64,000 bases of DNA from Litoreibacter meonggei. Lineage in GTDB: Bacteria > Pseudomonadota > Alphaproteobacteria > Rhodobacterales > Rhodobacteraceae. The notes below the pieces were generated by a model, which worked only from the letters and a program-made list of their open reading frames with translations, searched no databases and was not told the DNA's origin. The DNA lies in NCBI RefSeq assembly GCF_003663885.1, contig NZ_RCCE01000002.1:671561-735560 (forward strand), written 5' to 3'. Shown in pieces: positions 26,027-35,117 of this stretch; position 1 is the stretch's first letter, and each line of letters begins with the position of its first letter. A program made the position numbers and the translations under genes.

Positions 26027-27054
26027 GCGAATTCGATCTGTGTTTTCATGGCACGGGTGCGATCGGAGGCGAGTTCGAACGCCTCTACTGCATCTTTCAT
26101 TGGCAAGGTCTGGGTGATGTATGGTTTCACGTCGATCAGCCCCTTTTGCATGAGGGAGACGCCGGTGAAGAATTCCTCGTGGAAACGGAATGACCCTTTC
26201 AGGTTCAACTCTTTCGCAGTGAGTGCCATCATCGGTAAAGACATGTCCCCGCTCAGGCCAAGCTGCACAATCGTGCCGCCCGGACACATGGCGTGGATGC
26301 CTGCGGTTAGGGCAGAGACGGCGCCGGAGCATTCAAAGTGCACATCGAATTGCCCTTTGTCGGCCATATAGGGCTGCAGAGGTTTGTCCACTTTGGTGAC
26401 GTTGAAAGTGACATCCGCGCCAGCCTCACGGGCTTTCTCGAGCGTGAAATCGGACATATCGGTCGCCACGATATGATCCGCCCCCGCCCGTCTTGCGGCA
26501 AGGATGCAGAGCACTCCGATGGGACCGCAGCCGGTGACGAGGACCGTTTTGCCAAGCAGTGGGCCCGCTTGGCGCACCGCGTGCAGACACACAGCTAGCG
26601 GTTCGGCCATTGCGGCCTCGCCAGCGGTTAACCCGTCGGCCACAGCGCATTGCGCGGCAGTGGCGTTCAACACCTGGCTGAACGCGCCTTGGATATGCGG
26701 GAAGGGCATGGCGGAGCCGTAAAAGCGCATATTCAGGCACTGGTTGGGCTGACCTGACAGGCAGAACTTGCACTTCGCGCAGGGCCGCGACGGGGAAACA
26801 GCGACCAACTGGCCGACCTTCAAAGTGGTGACGCCCTCGCCCAAGGCGGTGATATGGCCAGACACCTCGTGCCCCAACACCATCGGTTCGCGCAGCTTGA
26901 TCGCGCCAAAACCGCCGTGTTGGTAATAATGGAGATCCGAGCCGCAGATACCGCCTGCGGCCATGGCGATTTGCACTTCGCCCGCTGCAGGGGGCGTAAC
27001 GGGATGATCCTCTATACGAAGATCGCGCGGGGCGTGGATGACGAGGGATTTCAT
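26023..27054 (-). CDS. idnD: L-idonate 5-dehydrogenase-like zinc alcohol dehydrogenase
   Basis: A 343-residue medium-chain zinc dehydrogenase. Catalytic zinc ligands lie in GICGSDLHYYQHGG and GHEVSGH; the structural zinc is bound by the four-Cys lobe CAKCKFCLSGQPNQC; the NAD fold has TGCGPIGVLCILAARRAGA. I match it to L-idonate 5-dehydrogenase, which oxidises idonate to 5-ketogluconate. The downstream TRAP transporter and the Kdu genes farther along support sugar-acid metabolism. Other polyol dehydrogenases (sorbitol type) are close relatives, so the exact substrate is not certain. Confidence 0.85.
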   Translation of the reverse strand: MKSLVIHAPRDLRIEDHPVTPPAAGEVQIAMAAGGICGSDLHYYQHGGFGAIKLREPMVLGHEVSGHITALGEGVTTLKVGQLVAVSPSRPCAKCKFCLSGQPNQCLNMRFYGSAMPFPHIQGAFSQVLNATAAQCAVADGLTAGEAAMAEPLAVCLHAVRQAGPLLGKTVLVTGCGPIGVLCILAARRAGADHIVATDMSDFTLEKAREAGADVTFNVTKVDKPLQPYMADKGQFDVHFECSGAVSALTAGIHAMCPGGTIVQLGLSGDMSLPMMALTAKELNLKGSFRFHEEFFTGVSLMQKGLIDVKPYITQTLPMKDAVEAFELASDRTRAMKTQIEFA

Positions 27055-27119
27055 AGCTTGCGCCTTTCCGGTCGGGAAATGTTAGCGCAAGCTATGCCTG
27101 TTTATGGAAGGCTGCCAGC

Positions 27120-28496
27120 CTAATTCGTGATCAGCTCCGGCCCCATAACCATGTTCGGCAACCAAGTGGACAGGAACGGGATGTAGGTAACCATGATCAG
27201 GAAGACCACGAGGATCATCAGGAATGGAAACGCCGCACGAACCACTGCCATCATCGGCATACCAGCCACACCAGAGGTCACGAAGAGGTTCAAGCCGACA
27301 GGTGGCGTGATCATCCCGATCTCCATGTTGACCACCATGATGATGCCCAGATGGATAGGATCAATGCCCAGCTCAATCGCGATGGGGAACACCAAGGGCG
27401 CCACAATAACCAGCAAGCCCGACGGCTCCATGAACTGGCCACCGATGAGGAGGATCACGTTCACGATCACAAGAAACATCACCGGACCAAAGCCAGCGTC
27501 CAGCATGGCTGCGGTGATTTGCTGCGGAATTTGCTCGTCTGTCAGCACATGCTTCAGGATCAGCGCGTTGGCAATCACGAACATCAGCGTGATCGTCAGC
27601 TTACCAGCGTCAAACAGAGTACGCTGCGTGTCCTTATGGAAAAATGCGGTCACGATAGCATAGGGCTTGTCGAGCAAGGTCAGGTTGCTCTCGCCGTCCT
27701 TGGTGGCAAGTGGCCCCATATCACGGTAAACAAAGCAAGCTACGACCCATGCGTAGACGGCTGCAACGGCAGCGGCCTCGGTCGGCGTGAACGCCCCGCC
27801 ATAGATACCACCCAAGATAATGACGATCAGGAACAAGCCCCAGAAGGCCTCTTTGCCGGTAGACATAATCGTTGCCCAGCCTGCCCAGTCGCCTTTGGGC
27901 AGGTTCTTGACCCGCGCCATAACGTAAATGCCGATCATCAGCATGCCACCAGCCATCAGACCAGGGATCACACCCGCAAGGAACATGCGCCCGACCGAAA
28001 CTTCGACGGCGGCCGCATAGACCACCATTACGATGGAGGGCGGAATAAGAATGCCCAGTGTACCTGCGTTACAGATAACGCCTGCGGCGAATTCTTTGGT
28101 GTAGCCCACTTGGCGCATCGCAGCGATCACGATGGACCCGATGGCGACAACCGTGGCAGGTGACGAGCCGGACAAGGCGGCAAACATCATGCAGGCAAAC
28201 ACCGATGCGATGGCCATGCCGCCGCGAAGATGACCCACGCACGCAATCGAGAAGTTGATAATCCTGCGTGCTACGCCGCCAGTGGACATGAAGCTGGACG
28301 CGAGGATGAAGAACGGGATTGCAAGCAAAGTATAGTGGCCTGCAAAAGCCTCGAACAAGGTGCCCGCAACGGAGGCCAGAGAGGCGTCCGAGAACCACAG
28401 CAAGAACAGTACGGAGGAGAAGCCCAGCGACACAGCGATTGGTACGCCGATCAGCATAAGGCCGACGACCATCCCAAAGAGAAGGATAATTTCCAT
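27120..28496 (-). CDS. dctM: TRAP transporter large permease
   Basis: A 458-residue DctM-type protein with about 12-13 membrane helices that carries out sodium-driven uptake of an organic acid. Typical segments are GVPIAVSLGFSSVLFLL, LAIPFFILASSFMSTGGVA, the SGSSPATVVAIG loop and NMEIGMITPPVGLNLFV near the end. It follows dctQ by three bases. Some 65 bases separate it from the idnD gene, which may be co-transcribed. Confidence 0.96.
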   Translation of the reverse strand: MEIILLFGMVVGLMLIGVPIAVSLGFSSVLFLLWFSDASLASVAGTLFEAFAGHYTLLAIPFFILASSFMSTGGVARRIINFSIACVGHLRGGMAIASVFACMMFAALSGSSPATVVAIGSIVIAAMRQVGYTKEFAAGVICNAGTLGILIPPSIVMVVYAAAVEVSVGRMFLAGVIPGLMAGGMLMIGIYVMARVKNLPKGDWAGWATIMSTGKEAFWGLFLIVIILGGIYGGAFTPTEAAAVAAVYAWVVACFVYRDMGPLATKDGESNLTLLDKPYAIVTAFFHKDTQRTLFDAGKLTITLMFVIANALILKHVLTDEQIPQQITAAMLDAGFGPVMFLVIVNVILLIGGQFMEPSGLLVIVAPLVFPIAIELGIDPIHLGIIMVVNMEIGMITPPVGLNLFVTSGVAGMPMMAVVRAAFPFLMILVVFLIMVTYIPFLSTWLPNMVMGPELITN

Positions 28497-28499
28497 GAC

Positions 28500-29177
28500 T
28501 TAAGTGTCCTTCAAATCAGCTGCGAGGCGCGCGGCGGCCTCTTCTACATCATCTTCGGCCTCATGGCTGACGATGAGCATATCAATCTTGCCTGTCACCA
28601 GCGCAAAGAACGCCTGAACAGAGCGCAGAAAAAACAACGCCATAGAAACAGGCAACACAAGATAAGGGATCAGACGCGGGAGCTTCTCGTACTCGTCACC
28701 GTCGTTGAACATGTCTTCCAAGAACTTGAGCACGCCCGGCACGGGGATGTCATTGGTCTCATACCAGCCCTTGCCGCGGAATTTGTCCTCAAACCCGGTT
28801 GGGAACCAGCGCCCTTCGGTTGCCGGAAGGTTGGCGAAGTTGGCCCAGTAGTCCCAAGCGCCTTTCAACAGCAGGAAAGCAAACGCCACGCAAGCCAGCC
28901 CGGCGATGATGCCAAGCACCTTCTTCACGCCCGGCGACACGATGTTCAGGATGGCATCGACGCCAAGATGGGCGCCTTTCTTGACTGCATAGGACGCCCC
29001 CAACAAGACCAGCCATGCGAACATGAATACGGTCAACTCCAACGCCCAAAGAATGTTGGCATTGAAGACGTATCGGGCAATTACGTTGGCAAAGGTTAGC
29101 AATGTCATCAAGCCCAATAGGACGGCGATGAATGTCTCTTCGATACTGTCTAAGAATGAGCGTGCGGCATGTGCCAT
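28500..29177 (-). CDS. dctQ: TRAP transporter small permease
   Basis: A 225-residue DctQ-type subunit with four membrane helices (for example FIAVLLGLMTLLTFANVIAR at the N terminus). It is longer than many DctQ proteins because of an insertion of about 50 residues (WFPTGFEDKFRGKGWYETND region) between the third and fourth helices, a feature of one TRAP subgroup. ATG at 29177 is chosen over 29183 because the GGAGG is then seven bases away rather than one or two. Confidence 0.94.
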   Translation of the reverse strand: MAHAARSFLDSIEETFIAVLLGLMTLLTFANVIARYVFNANILWALELTVFMFAWLVLLGASYAVKKGAHLGVDAILNIVSPGVKKVLGIIAGLACVAFAFLLLKGAWDYWANFANLPATEGRWFPTGFEDKFRGKGWYETNDIPVPGVLKFLEDMFNDGDEYEKLPRLIPYLVLPVSMALFFLRSVQAFFALVTGKIDMLIVSHEAEDDVEEAAARLAADLKDT

Positions 29178-29208
29178 CTGCATCCCTCCCCCAAGTGCAG
29201 AGTGTGGT

Positions 29209-29236
29209 GGCGCGGCGACATCATAGCCGCCGCGCC
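29209..29236 (-). terminator. intra-operon stem-loop between dctP and dctQ
   Basis: A 9-bp perfect stem (GGCGCGGCG at 29209-29217 with CGCCGCGCC at 29228-29236) sits between the dctP stop and the dctQ start and lacks a good T tract. Such hairpins protect the 3' end of the binding-protein message or partly end transcription, raising dctP over dctQM. The structure is seen; the effect is inferred. Confidence 0.6.
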
Positions 29237-29255
29237 TTGATTTTAAACGAAGGGC

Positions 29256-30260
29256 TTAGGAGCCGCTCTCGTTGAACTTCTGTGCAGCTTCGATCGCTTC
29301 AGCACCAATGTCGCCTTCGAATTTAGCCCAAACAGGCTTCATCGCGTCAACCCAGGCCTGACGTTGCTCTGGTGTCAACTCACGGATGACACCGCCTGCA
29401 GCCAGAATGTCGGCACGTGCCTTCTGGTTCGTTGCAAAGGACTCACCGTTACGCGCCGTGCTCACTTCGCTCAGAATGGTCATGAACTGGTCGCGCACAT
29501 CAGCGTCGAGGCTGTCCAGCCAGTCAACCGAAGCTACGACAAGGTAGTCGATCACACCGTGGTTGGTTTCAGTGATGCCGTCTTGGACTTCGAAGAACTT
29601 CTTACCGAAGATGTTGGACCAAGTGTTTTCCTGACCGTCGACAACGCCCTGTTGCAGCGCGCCATATACTTCGGAAAACGCCATTTTCTGGGGCGAACCA
29701 CCGATGGCTTCCATTTGTGCCACAAGCACATCAGATGGCTGAACGCGGAACTTCAGGCCGTTGGCGTCGGTTGGCGAGATCAGCGGCTTGCTGGCGGACA
29801 TTTGCTTCATGCCGTTGTGCCAAAACGCAAGGCCTTGCAGGCCGCGCTTTTGCATGGAGTCTTTCATCGCCTGACCGGTATCGGATGCCTGGAACGCATC
29901 AACCGCGTTGATGTCCTTAAACATGAACGGCAGATCGAAAATCCGGAACTTCTTGGTGAATGTTTCGAACTTGGACAACGATGGAGCGGCCAGTTGAACG
30001 TCGCCCTGCAGCATCGCTTCGAGCACTTTGTCATCGTTATAAAGTGTGGAGTTGCCGAACACTTCCATGCAGGCTTTGCCGTTCATCTCGTCGTTCACGC
30101 GCTGCTCTAGCAGGGATGCGGCTACACCCTTTGGGTGCTTGTCGGTGTTGGTAACGTGGCTGAACTTGATAACCACTTCGCCTTCGTCACAAGCTGCTGC
30201 TGCAACCGAAGGGACAAGGGCAACTGCGGCTACGCAAGCCGCTTTCAATAGAGTTTTCAT
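29256..30260 (-). CDS. dctP: TRAP transporter periplasmic binding protein
   Basis: A 334-residue DctP-family protein. The signal peptide MKTLLKAACVAAVALVPS ends near AAAAC. The mature part has VIKFSHVTNTDKHPKGVAA at the start of the fold and FRVQPSDVLVAQMEAIGGSP with the conserved Arg that binds the substrate carboxylate. Closest in type to dicarboxylate binders; the neighbours suggest C4-dicarboxylate or a sugar acid. ATG at 30260 follows GGGAGGAAA; the longer frame to 30284 is not needed. It is divergent from dctB, as usual. Confidence 0.95.
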   Translation of the reverse strand: MKTLLKAACVAAVALVPSVAAAACDEGEVVIKFSHVTNTDKHPKGVAASLLEQRVNDEMNGKACMEVFGNSTLYNDDKVLEAMLQGDVQLAAPSLSKFETFTKKFRIFDLPFMFKDINAVDAFQASDTGQAMKDSMQKRGLQGLAFWHNGMKQMSASKPLISPTDANGLKFRVQPSDVLVAQMEAIGGSPQKMAFSEVYGALQQGVVDGQENTWSNIFGKKFFEVQDGITETNHGVIDYLVVASVDWLDSLDADVRDQFMTILSEVSTARNGESFATNQKARADILAAGGVIRELTPEQRQAWVDAMKPVWAKFEGDIGAEAIEAAQKFNESGS

Positions 30261-30418
30261 GATTTCCTCCCAATGGAACTTCAATCGGACAGGTTACCCT
30301 GCCGGATGCGCAAAGCATTGCAAGAAGCTCCTAGAGGGTGCAAGTCGATCTATTGATTTCTATTTTATATATATTTTACAGTATCTTAAAATAAATCCAC
30401 ATTGCGTAACGCTCAATA

Positions 30419-30478
30419 TGTGCGAAATATCGGACATTTCTGGATAACGTCATCGCAAAAATTGCGATAATCCGCACA
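30419..30478. promoter_or_regulatory. dctP-dctB divergent control region with inverted repeats
   Basis: The 243-base gap is AT rich (30350-30400) and contains a perfect inverted repeat TCGCAAAAATTGCGA at 30453-30467, flanked by outward half sites TGTGCG (30419-30424) and CGCACA (30473-30478). No sigma-54 -24/-12 promoter (TGGCAC-N5-TTGC) was found by eye on either strand, which fits the altered DctD encoded here. The palindromes are candidate DctD or other regulator sites. Confidence 0.4.
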
Positions 30479-30503
30479 AATGTGACTAGCGAATCGAGGG
30501 AAC

Positions 30504-32258
30504 ATGGGCAGCGCCCTAGATAATCAAAGACTGCGAGCTTTCTCCATCGCCTATGTCGTGCTGTCACTAGTGCTGGTGGCAACCACATATCAGTTGAGCC
30601 TACGGGCGGGACTGGATCGTTTGACACGCTCGGGGAAAGTCGTGGTCGAACAGTCCGCAGACCGCCTTATTGCCCAACTCGAAAGCTATCGAGAGCTTAC
30701 TGATCTGATGGCGCGGCACCCGCAAATCTCTGCTCTGATCGAAGGCCGGTCCACATCCGCACGCACATCAGAATTTTTGCTGCGCATCTCGCTTATTACC
30801 GGTGCGAAGGAAGTACATACTTTAGACTCCGCAGGCCGGGTTCTCGCGTCCTCTGCCTTTGAAGATCATCCACAAGTGATAGGCACCGATTGGTCTGACC
30901 GCCCGGACGTCATCGCAGCGAAAACACGACGCATGGGCGTGTTTCATTCAGCGGATCGGAATGGTCAACGCAGCTATTATTTCGCCCGCAGCGTGCTGCG
31001 TGATGATGGCAGCCCGCAAGGCTATGTCGTCGTCAAAGTGAACATGGACGAGTTGGAAGCGGAGTGGCGGATCGACGAAACTGTTGTAACCTTTTTCGAC
31101 GCGGCAGGTGTCGGCTTCGTATCGAACCGTCTGGGTTTAGCGCTAAGGCGCGACGAAACCCTCGAACGTGTCCCGCCTGCCACATTCAACTACCCAGAGA
31201 GAGTGCTTTCGCCACTGCCCGGCTACACGCTTGTGACGACCGGTGGAAAAACGCTGTGGCAGTTCCAAAGCGAGACCGAAATGCCAAATCGCGCGCTGGT
31301 GACGTCGCAAGACATCCCCCTCATCGAGATGACGGCCCGCGCCTTCGTGGATGCCCGCCCAGCACTTAGCCAAGCACGCCTCCTTGCCGCCCTTGCAGCC
31401 GCCCTATTGTCGCTGTTCGGCTTGGCCTACGCTGTTTTCGTGCAAAGCCGAGCACGTCTGGCAGACCAGCTTCGACTTGAGGCTGAGGCAAATTCCCAGC
31501 TCGAAGCGCGCGTCGCCAAGCGCAATACGCAGCTTCAGCAGGCACAAGACAACCTAGTTCAAGCCAGCAAACTCACCGCGCTTGGCCAGATGTCCGCAGG
31601 CATCAGTCACGAATTAAACCAACCCATAGCAGCCATTCAAAACTACGCCGCCAATGCCAAAAAGCTGATCGAACGCGGGCGCGAGCCTGAAGCCAGCGAG
31701 AACCTGACCCTGATTTCTGAGCAAACACAGCGCATGGCCCGTATCATCCACAATCTACGCGGCTTCTCCCGCAAAGAAACTGAGCCGCTAGAAAGGGTAA
31801 ATGTTGCGTCCGTCTTGAACGCTTCGATCGGATTGGCCGCGCAAAGGGCAAAATCGGAAGGGATTTCGCTAAAGGTCGACGCTGCTCCTGAGGTGTGGGT
31901 CGATGCGGGTCAGGTTCGTCTACAGCAGGTGATCGTCAACCTATTTTCCAATGCTATGGACGCGATGACCGACAGCCCGCGCAAGGAAATCACTGTTTCG
32001 TTGAGTCAGAGACGCGATCAGGTTCAGTTGGTGGTCTCTGACACTGGTCCGGGTCTTTCGGATATCGGACGTGCATTTGAGCCGTTCTACACAACTAAGG
32101 AAATAGGCGCGTCCAAAGGGCTGGGGCTTGGCCTGTCCATTTCCTACGGCATCATTGGAAGTTTTGGCGGATTACTGAGTGTCGAGAACTTAGATGGTGG
32201 CGGCGCAGCATTTACCATCACTCTGCCCGCACTTTCGACACAGGAGGCCGCACAATGA
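30504..32258 (+). CDS. dctB: C4-dicarboxylate-type sensor histidine kinase
   Basis: A 584-residue membrane kinase. The N-terminal helix (FSIAYVVLSLVLVATTYQL) and a second near residue 295 (ARLLAALAAALLSLFGLAYA) enclose a large periplasmic sensor domain of the DctB/dCache kind. A coiled coil (QLEARVAKRNTQLQQAQDNL) leads to the phosphorylated His in MSAGISHELNQPIAAIQNY. The ATPase domain has NLFSNAMDAM, DTGPGLSD and GLGLGLSISYGIIGSFGG. It phosphorylates DctD, whose gene it overlaps as ATGA. Confidence 0.94.
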   Translation: MGSALDNQRLRAFSIAYVVLSLVLVATTYQLSLRAGLDRLTRSGKVVVEQSADRLIAQLESYRELTDLMARHPQISALIEGRSTSARTSEFLLRISLITGAKEVHTLDSAGRVLASSAFEDHPQVIGTDWSDRPDVIAAKTRRMGVFHSADRNGQRSYYFARSVLRDDGSPQGYVVVKVNMDELEAEWRIDETVVTFFDAAGVGFVSNRLGLALRRDETLERVPPATFNYPERVLSPLPGYTLVTTGGKTLWQFQSETEMPNRALVTSQDIPLIEMTARAFVDARPALSQARLLAALAAALLSLFGLAYAVFVQSRARLADQLRLEAEANSQLEARVAKRNTQLQQAQDNLVQASKLTALGQMSAGISHELNQPIAAIQNYAANAKKLIERGREPEASENLTLISEQTQRMARIIHNLRGFSRKETEPLERVNVASVLNASIGLAAQRAKSEGISLKVDAAPEVWVDAGQVRLQQVIVNLFSNAMDAMTDSPRKEITVSLSQRRDQVQLVVSDTGPGLSDIGRAFEPFYTTKEIGASKGLGLGLSISYGIIGSFGGLLSVENLDGGGAAFTITLPALSTQEAAQ

Positions 32259-33493
32259 CCCCTACTTTGCTTTTGATAGAGGACGATGCAGCACTTCGGA
32301 GATCGTTGGCGCAAAGCTTCGAGTTGGAGGACATCGCGGTGATCGCAGCATCAAGCTTCGTTATGGCCAAGCCTCATATCGTGCGCGATTTTGAAGGGGT
32401 CATCCTGTCGGATATTCGCATGCCGGGGAAAGACGGGTTTGATGTTCTCGCCCACGCCCACAAGATTGATCCGGACCTACCTGTAGTGCTGCTAACTGGA
32501 CAGGCCGATGTTCCCATGGCCGTGCGCGCAATGGCCGAAGGAGCCTATGATTTTCGCCAAAAGCCCTGCCCTCCAGAGCAACTGATAGAAGTCGTGAATC
32601 GCGCCATGGAGCTGCGCCACCTCGTTCTGCGATCACGCAATATGGAGCGTCAACTGCAAGCGGGCGACGCCGCTGCAACGAACTTTCCCGGAACCTCGGC
32701 AGCAATCGAGCGGCTGCGCGCGGCGCTTCGTCAGGCCGCGGGTTTGCCGGTTCATGTCTATCTGCACGGCCCTGCGGGCGCGGGCAAACGACTTGCTGCG
32801 CATACGATCCATACGTTGGCTGCAGACAGGCAACGCTTCACCTCACTGTCTCTGCGCGACACCAGTGTGGATGCGTTAAAGGCACTGGATTTGACGTCTC
32901 AACCTACGGATTTGTCAATCAAGTCGCTGGACCTCGCGACCTCTGCCCAGCAAACCGCGCTGTTGGAGTTGATGGAACAATTTCCCGACCTTCGGGTCAT
33001 CGCATCATCACCGCATTCCCTTGAGAAACTGCGAGAAATGGGACTTGGCGATGATTTGTTCTATGCGTTGGACATGATGCAAGTCGAGGTTCCGTCTTTG
33101 GCACAACGGCGAAAAGATCTGGCAATCATATTTGAGGCGCTGGTGCGCCAGACGGTGCGCGCAATGAACGGCGACATGCCGGACATACCCGAAAGCCTTT
33201 ACGCGCAAGTGATCGCCCGTGACTGGCCGGACAACCTTCCAGAGTTGCGCAATTTCGCCCGAAGTTTCGCACTAGGATTGAATGTGAAAACCGATGCAGC
33301 TAGCTTCGCAGAACTAAGTCTGGCGGATCAAATGGGTGCGTTTGAGAAACTGGTTCTGACAGACACCCTGCGCAGATTTGGTGGCAAATCAGCTGCTGTT
33401 GCGGATGCCTTGAGCCTACCGCGAAAGACGCTGTACGACAAGTTGTCCAAGCATGAGTTGAAGGCCAAAGATTTCCGAAACACACCATCTTGA
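32255..33493 (+). CDS. dctD: DctD-like response regulator with degenerate AAA+ domain
   Basis: A 412-residue NtrC-type regulator. The receiver domain has the phosphorylated Asp in VILSDIRMPGKDGF and Lys in YDFRQKPCPPEQL. In the AAA+ domain Walker A survives (GPAGAGKRLAA), but the sigma-54-contacting GAFTGA loop is absent; the segment between RFTSLSLRD and SAQQTALLELME is much shorter than in DctD, the Walker B acidic pair is not recognisable, and sensor I and Arg-finger positions are changed (VIASSPHSL; GLGDDLFYALDMM). The C-terminal FIS-type helix-turn-helix (SAAVADALSLPRKTLYDKLS) is intact. It should bind DNA but cannot act as a normal sigma-54 activator. Confidence 0.92.
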   Translation: MTPTLLLIEDDAALRRSLAQSFELEDIAVIAASSFVMAKPHIVRDFEGVILSDIRMPGKDGFDVLAHAHKIDPDLPVVLLTGQADVPMAVRAMAEGAYDFRQKPCPPEQLIEVVNRAMELRHLVLRSRNMERQLQAGDAAATNFPGTSAAIERLRAALRQAAGLPVHVYLHGPAGAGKRLAAHTIHTLAADRQRFTSLSLRDTSVDALKALDLTSQPTDLSIKSLDLATSAQQTALLELMEQFPDLRVIASSPHSLEKLREMGLGDDLFYALDMMQVEVPSLAQRRKDLAIIFEALVRQTVRAMNGDMPDIPESLYAQVIARDWPDNLPELRNFARSFALGLNVKTDAASFAELSLADQMGAFEKLVLTDTLRRFGGKSAAVADALSLPRKTLYDKLSKHELKAKDFRNTPS

Positions 33494-33524
33494 TCCCACA
33501 CGATTGTCGTTGCACTAATTAGCG

Positions 33525-33552
33525 CACACTCGGCTGCGCCGCGTGTGTGTTC
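33525..33552 (+). terminator. possible terminator after dctD
   Basis: A 10-bp stem with one mismatch, CACACTCGGC (33525-33534) and GCCGCGTGTG (33538-33547), with a TGC loop, ahead of the tupA-like gene. The T tract is poor, so read-through into the next gene is possible. Confidence 0.4.
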
Positions 33553-33600
33553 CGCCCAGTAAATGGACGACCCCATCTCATTATCCACAGGAGAAATTGT

Positions 33601-34407
33601 ATGATCCGCACGTTAATCCTTGCCACTGCAACCGCCGTGATCATGCCGCTTGGTGCCATGGCTGACACCTTGAAAATGGCCGTCACTACATCGTTTCATA
33701 ACTCAGGTCTGTCCGACGTTCTTATACCGGCGATCAAGCAGGACACCGGCATAGACGTGCAACTTCTGGTTGTGGGCACAGGTCAGGCGCTGCGGCTTGG
33801 GGAAGCAGGTGACGTCGACGCCATATTGGTACACTCGCGTACGGCCGAGCAGAAGTTCCTTGAAGGCGGCTTCGGCACTCACCGCCAGGAAATTATGTAC
33901 AATGATTTCGTTATCATAGGTCCGAAGACTGATCCTGCGGGTCTTGGTAAAGTCACAGGCATCACAGACGCCATGACGAAAATCGCAGAGGCGAAAGTGA
34001 CGTTTGTAAGTCGTGGCGATGATAGTGGCACCCATAAGAAGGAGTTGTCCTTGTGGAGTGGCGCGGATCTCGACCCAGAGGGTTTTGGCAAGTGGTACAA
34101 CGCCGTTGGTGCTGGTATGGGGGCGGCACTGAATACGGCCGCCGGACTGAACGGGCACATCATGTCCGACCGCGCAAGTTGGCTAAACTTCGGCAACAAA
34201 GCGGAATTAGCGATCTTGTTCGAGGGTGCTCCGCAGTTGTTCAACCAATACGCCTACATCCCGGTGAACCCAGAGATGCACACACATGTGAAGAACGACT
34301 TGGCCCGCCAGCTAGAAAGCTGGCTGGTGAGTGACACTGCAAAGATGCTGATCAACGCATACAAGATCAACGGCGAGACACTCTTTACGTTTAACGCCGC
34401 GAGGTAA
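33601..34407 (+). CDS. TupA-like tungstate/molybdate-type binding protein, orphan
   Basis: A 268-residue periplasmic protein with signal peptide MIRTLILATATAVIMPLGAMA. It resembles TupA, the binding protein of tungstate ABC transporters: LKMAVTTSFHNSGLSDVLIP, GTGQALRLGEAGDVDAILVH and SRGDDSGTHKKELSLW are typical, including the oxyanion-binding TTSFHNSG and DDSGTHKKE. No tupB or tupC permease or ATPase gene is near; the neighbours are dctBD and an FMN reductase. It may serve a transporter encoded elsewhere or be a binding-protein sensor. The frame is open to 33547, but ATG at 33601 begins the signal peptide and follows CAGGAGAAA. Confidence 0.87.
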   Translation: MIRTLILATATAVIMPLGAMADTLKMAVTTSFHNSGLSDVLIPAIKQDTGIDVQLLVVGTGQALRLGEAGDVDAILVHSRTAEQKFLEGGFGTHRQEIMYNDFVIIGPKTDPAGLGKVTGITDAMTKIAEAKVTFVSRGDDSGTHKKELSLWSGADLDPEGFGKWYNAVGAGMGAALNTAAGLNGHIMSDRASWLNFGNKAELAILFEGAPQLFNQYAYIPVNPEMHTHVKNDLARQLESWLVSDTAKMLINAYKINGETLFTFNAAR

Positions 34408-34419
34408 CTTAGGAACGTC

Positions 34420-34450
34420 GCGCGGCGGCCTATTTCGCCGCCGCGCATGA
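34420..34450. terminator. bidirectional terminator hairpin
   Basis: Perfect 10-bp stem GCGCGGCGGC (34420-34429) and GCCGCCGCGC (34437-34446) with a 7-base loop, between the convergent TupA-like and FMN reductase genes. Confidence 0.75.
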
Positions 34451-34453
34451 CTT

Positions 34454-35002
34454 TTAGATTGCTGCGTTCAAATCCTTCAAAGATTGCTTCAACGTAGCGA
34501 CAGTTTCAGGATCGATCAGGTGACCGGCATCTGTATCGAACTTTTGACCGAACGGTCCGACTGAGAAACTCCCTTTCAGATCAGCACCGAAAAACGAGGC
34601 GGAGTTTTTCGCCGTTGCCAGCACACTTGCCCCGCCGCTAGCACCCGGAGAAGCCGACATCGCAACCATAGGTTTATTTTGGAATACCTTCGCGTCGATG
34701 CGAGATGCCCAATCAAAGATGTTTTTCCATGCGGCGGTGTAGTTCCCGTTATGCTCAGCGTAGGAAACCAATACCGCATCAGCTTCACCAATCTTGGCGA
34801 ATATCTTCCGGGCCTCAGCTGGGATGCCGCCCTCAGCTTCGCGGTCGGCGCTGTAGATCGGCATTTCGTAATCATTAAGGTCCAGAATTTCGACCTCAGC
34901 CTGTGGGGCAACGTCTTTCTGGAAGACCTCTGTGGCATGGGTTACTAGGCGTTTGTTAATCGACGTGCGGCTGTTTGATGCGGCGAATGCAAGTAGCTTC
35001 AT
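34454..35002 (-). CDS. NADPH-dependent FMN reductase family protein
   Basis: A 182-residue flavodoxin-fold reductase of the SsuE/ArsH-like group. MKLLAFAASNSRTSINKRL is the FMN phosphate-binding loop, and VSYAEHNGNYTAAWKNIFDW and AMSASPGASGGASVL are the other flavin and subunit contacts. It reduces FMN or quinones with NAD(P)H. ATG at 35002 begins at the flavin loop; the longer frame to 35053 is unlikely. Monocistronic by position. Confidence 0.9.
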   Translation of the reverse strand: MKLLAFAASNSRTSINKRLVTHATEVFQKDVAPQAEVEILDLNDYEMPIYSADREAEGGIPAEARKIFAKIGEADAVLVSYAEHNGNYTAAWKNIFDWASRIDAKVFQNKPMVAMSASPGASGGASVLATAKNSASFFGADLKGSFSVGPFGQKFDTDAGHLIDPETVATLKQSLKDLNAAI

Positions 35003-35117
35003 TGTGTGATCTCTCTGCGGAAAGTAAATTACACACCCTACCTGCACTATCACATTTATTCACACAACACCGCCAAGCGCGCAGATTCTGTGCGAAAAAG
35101 CGAGAAATCGGTCGGTC

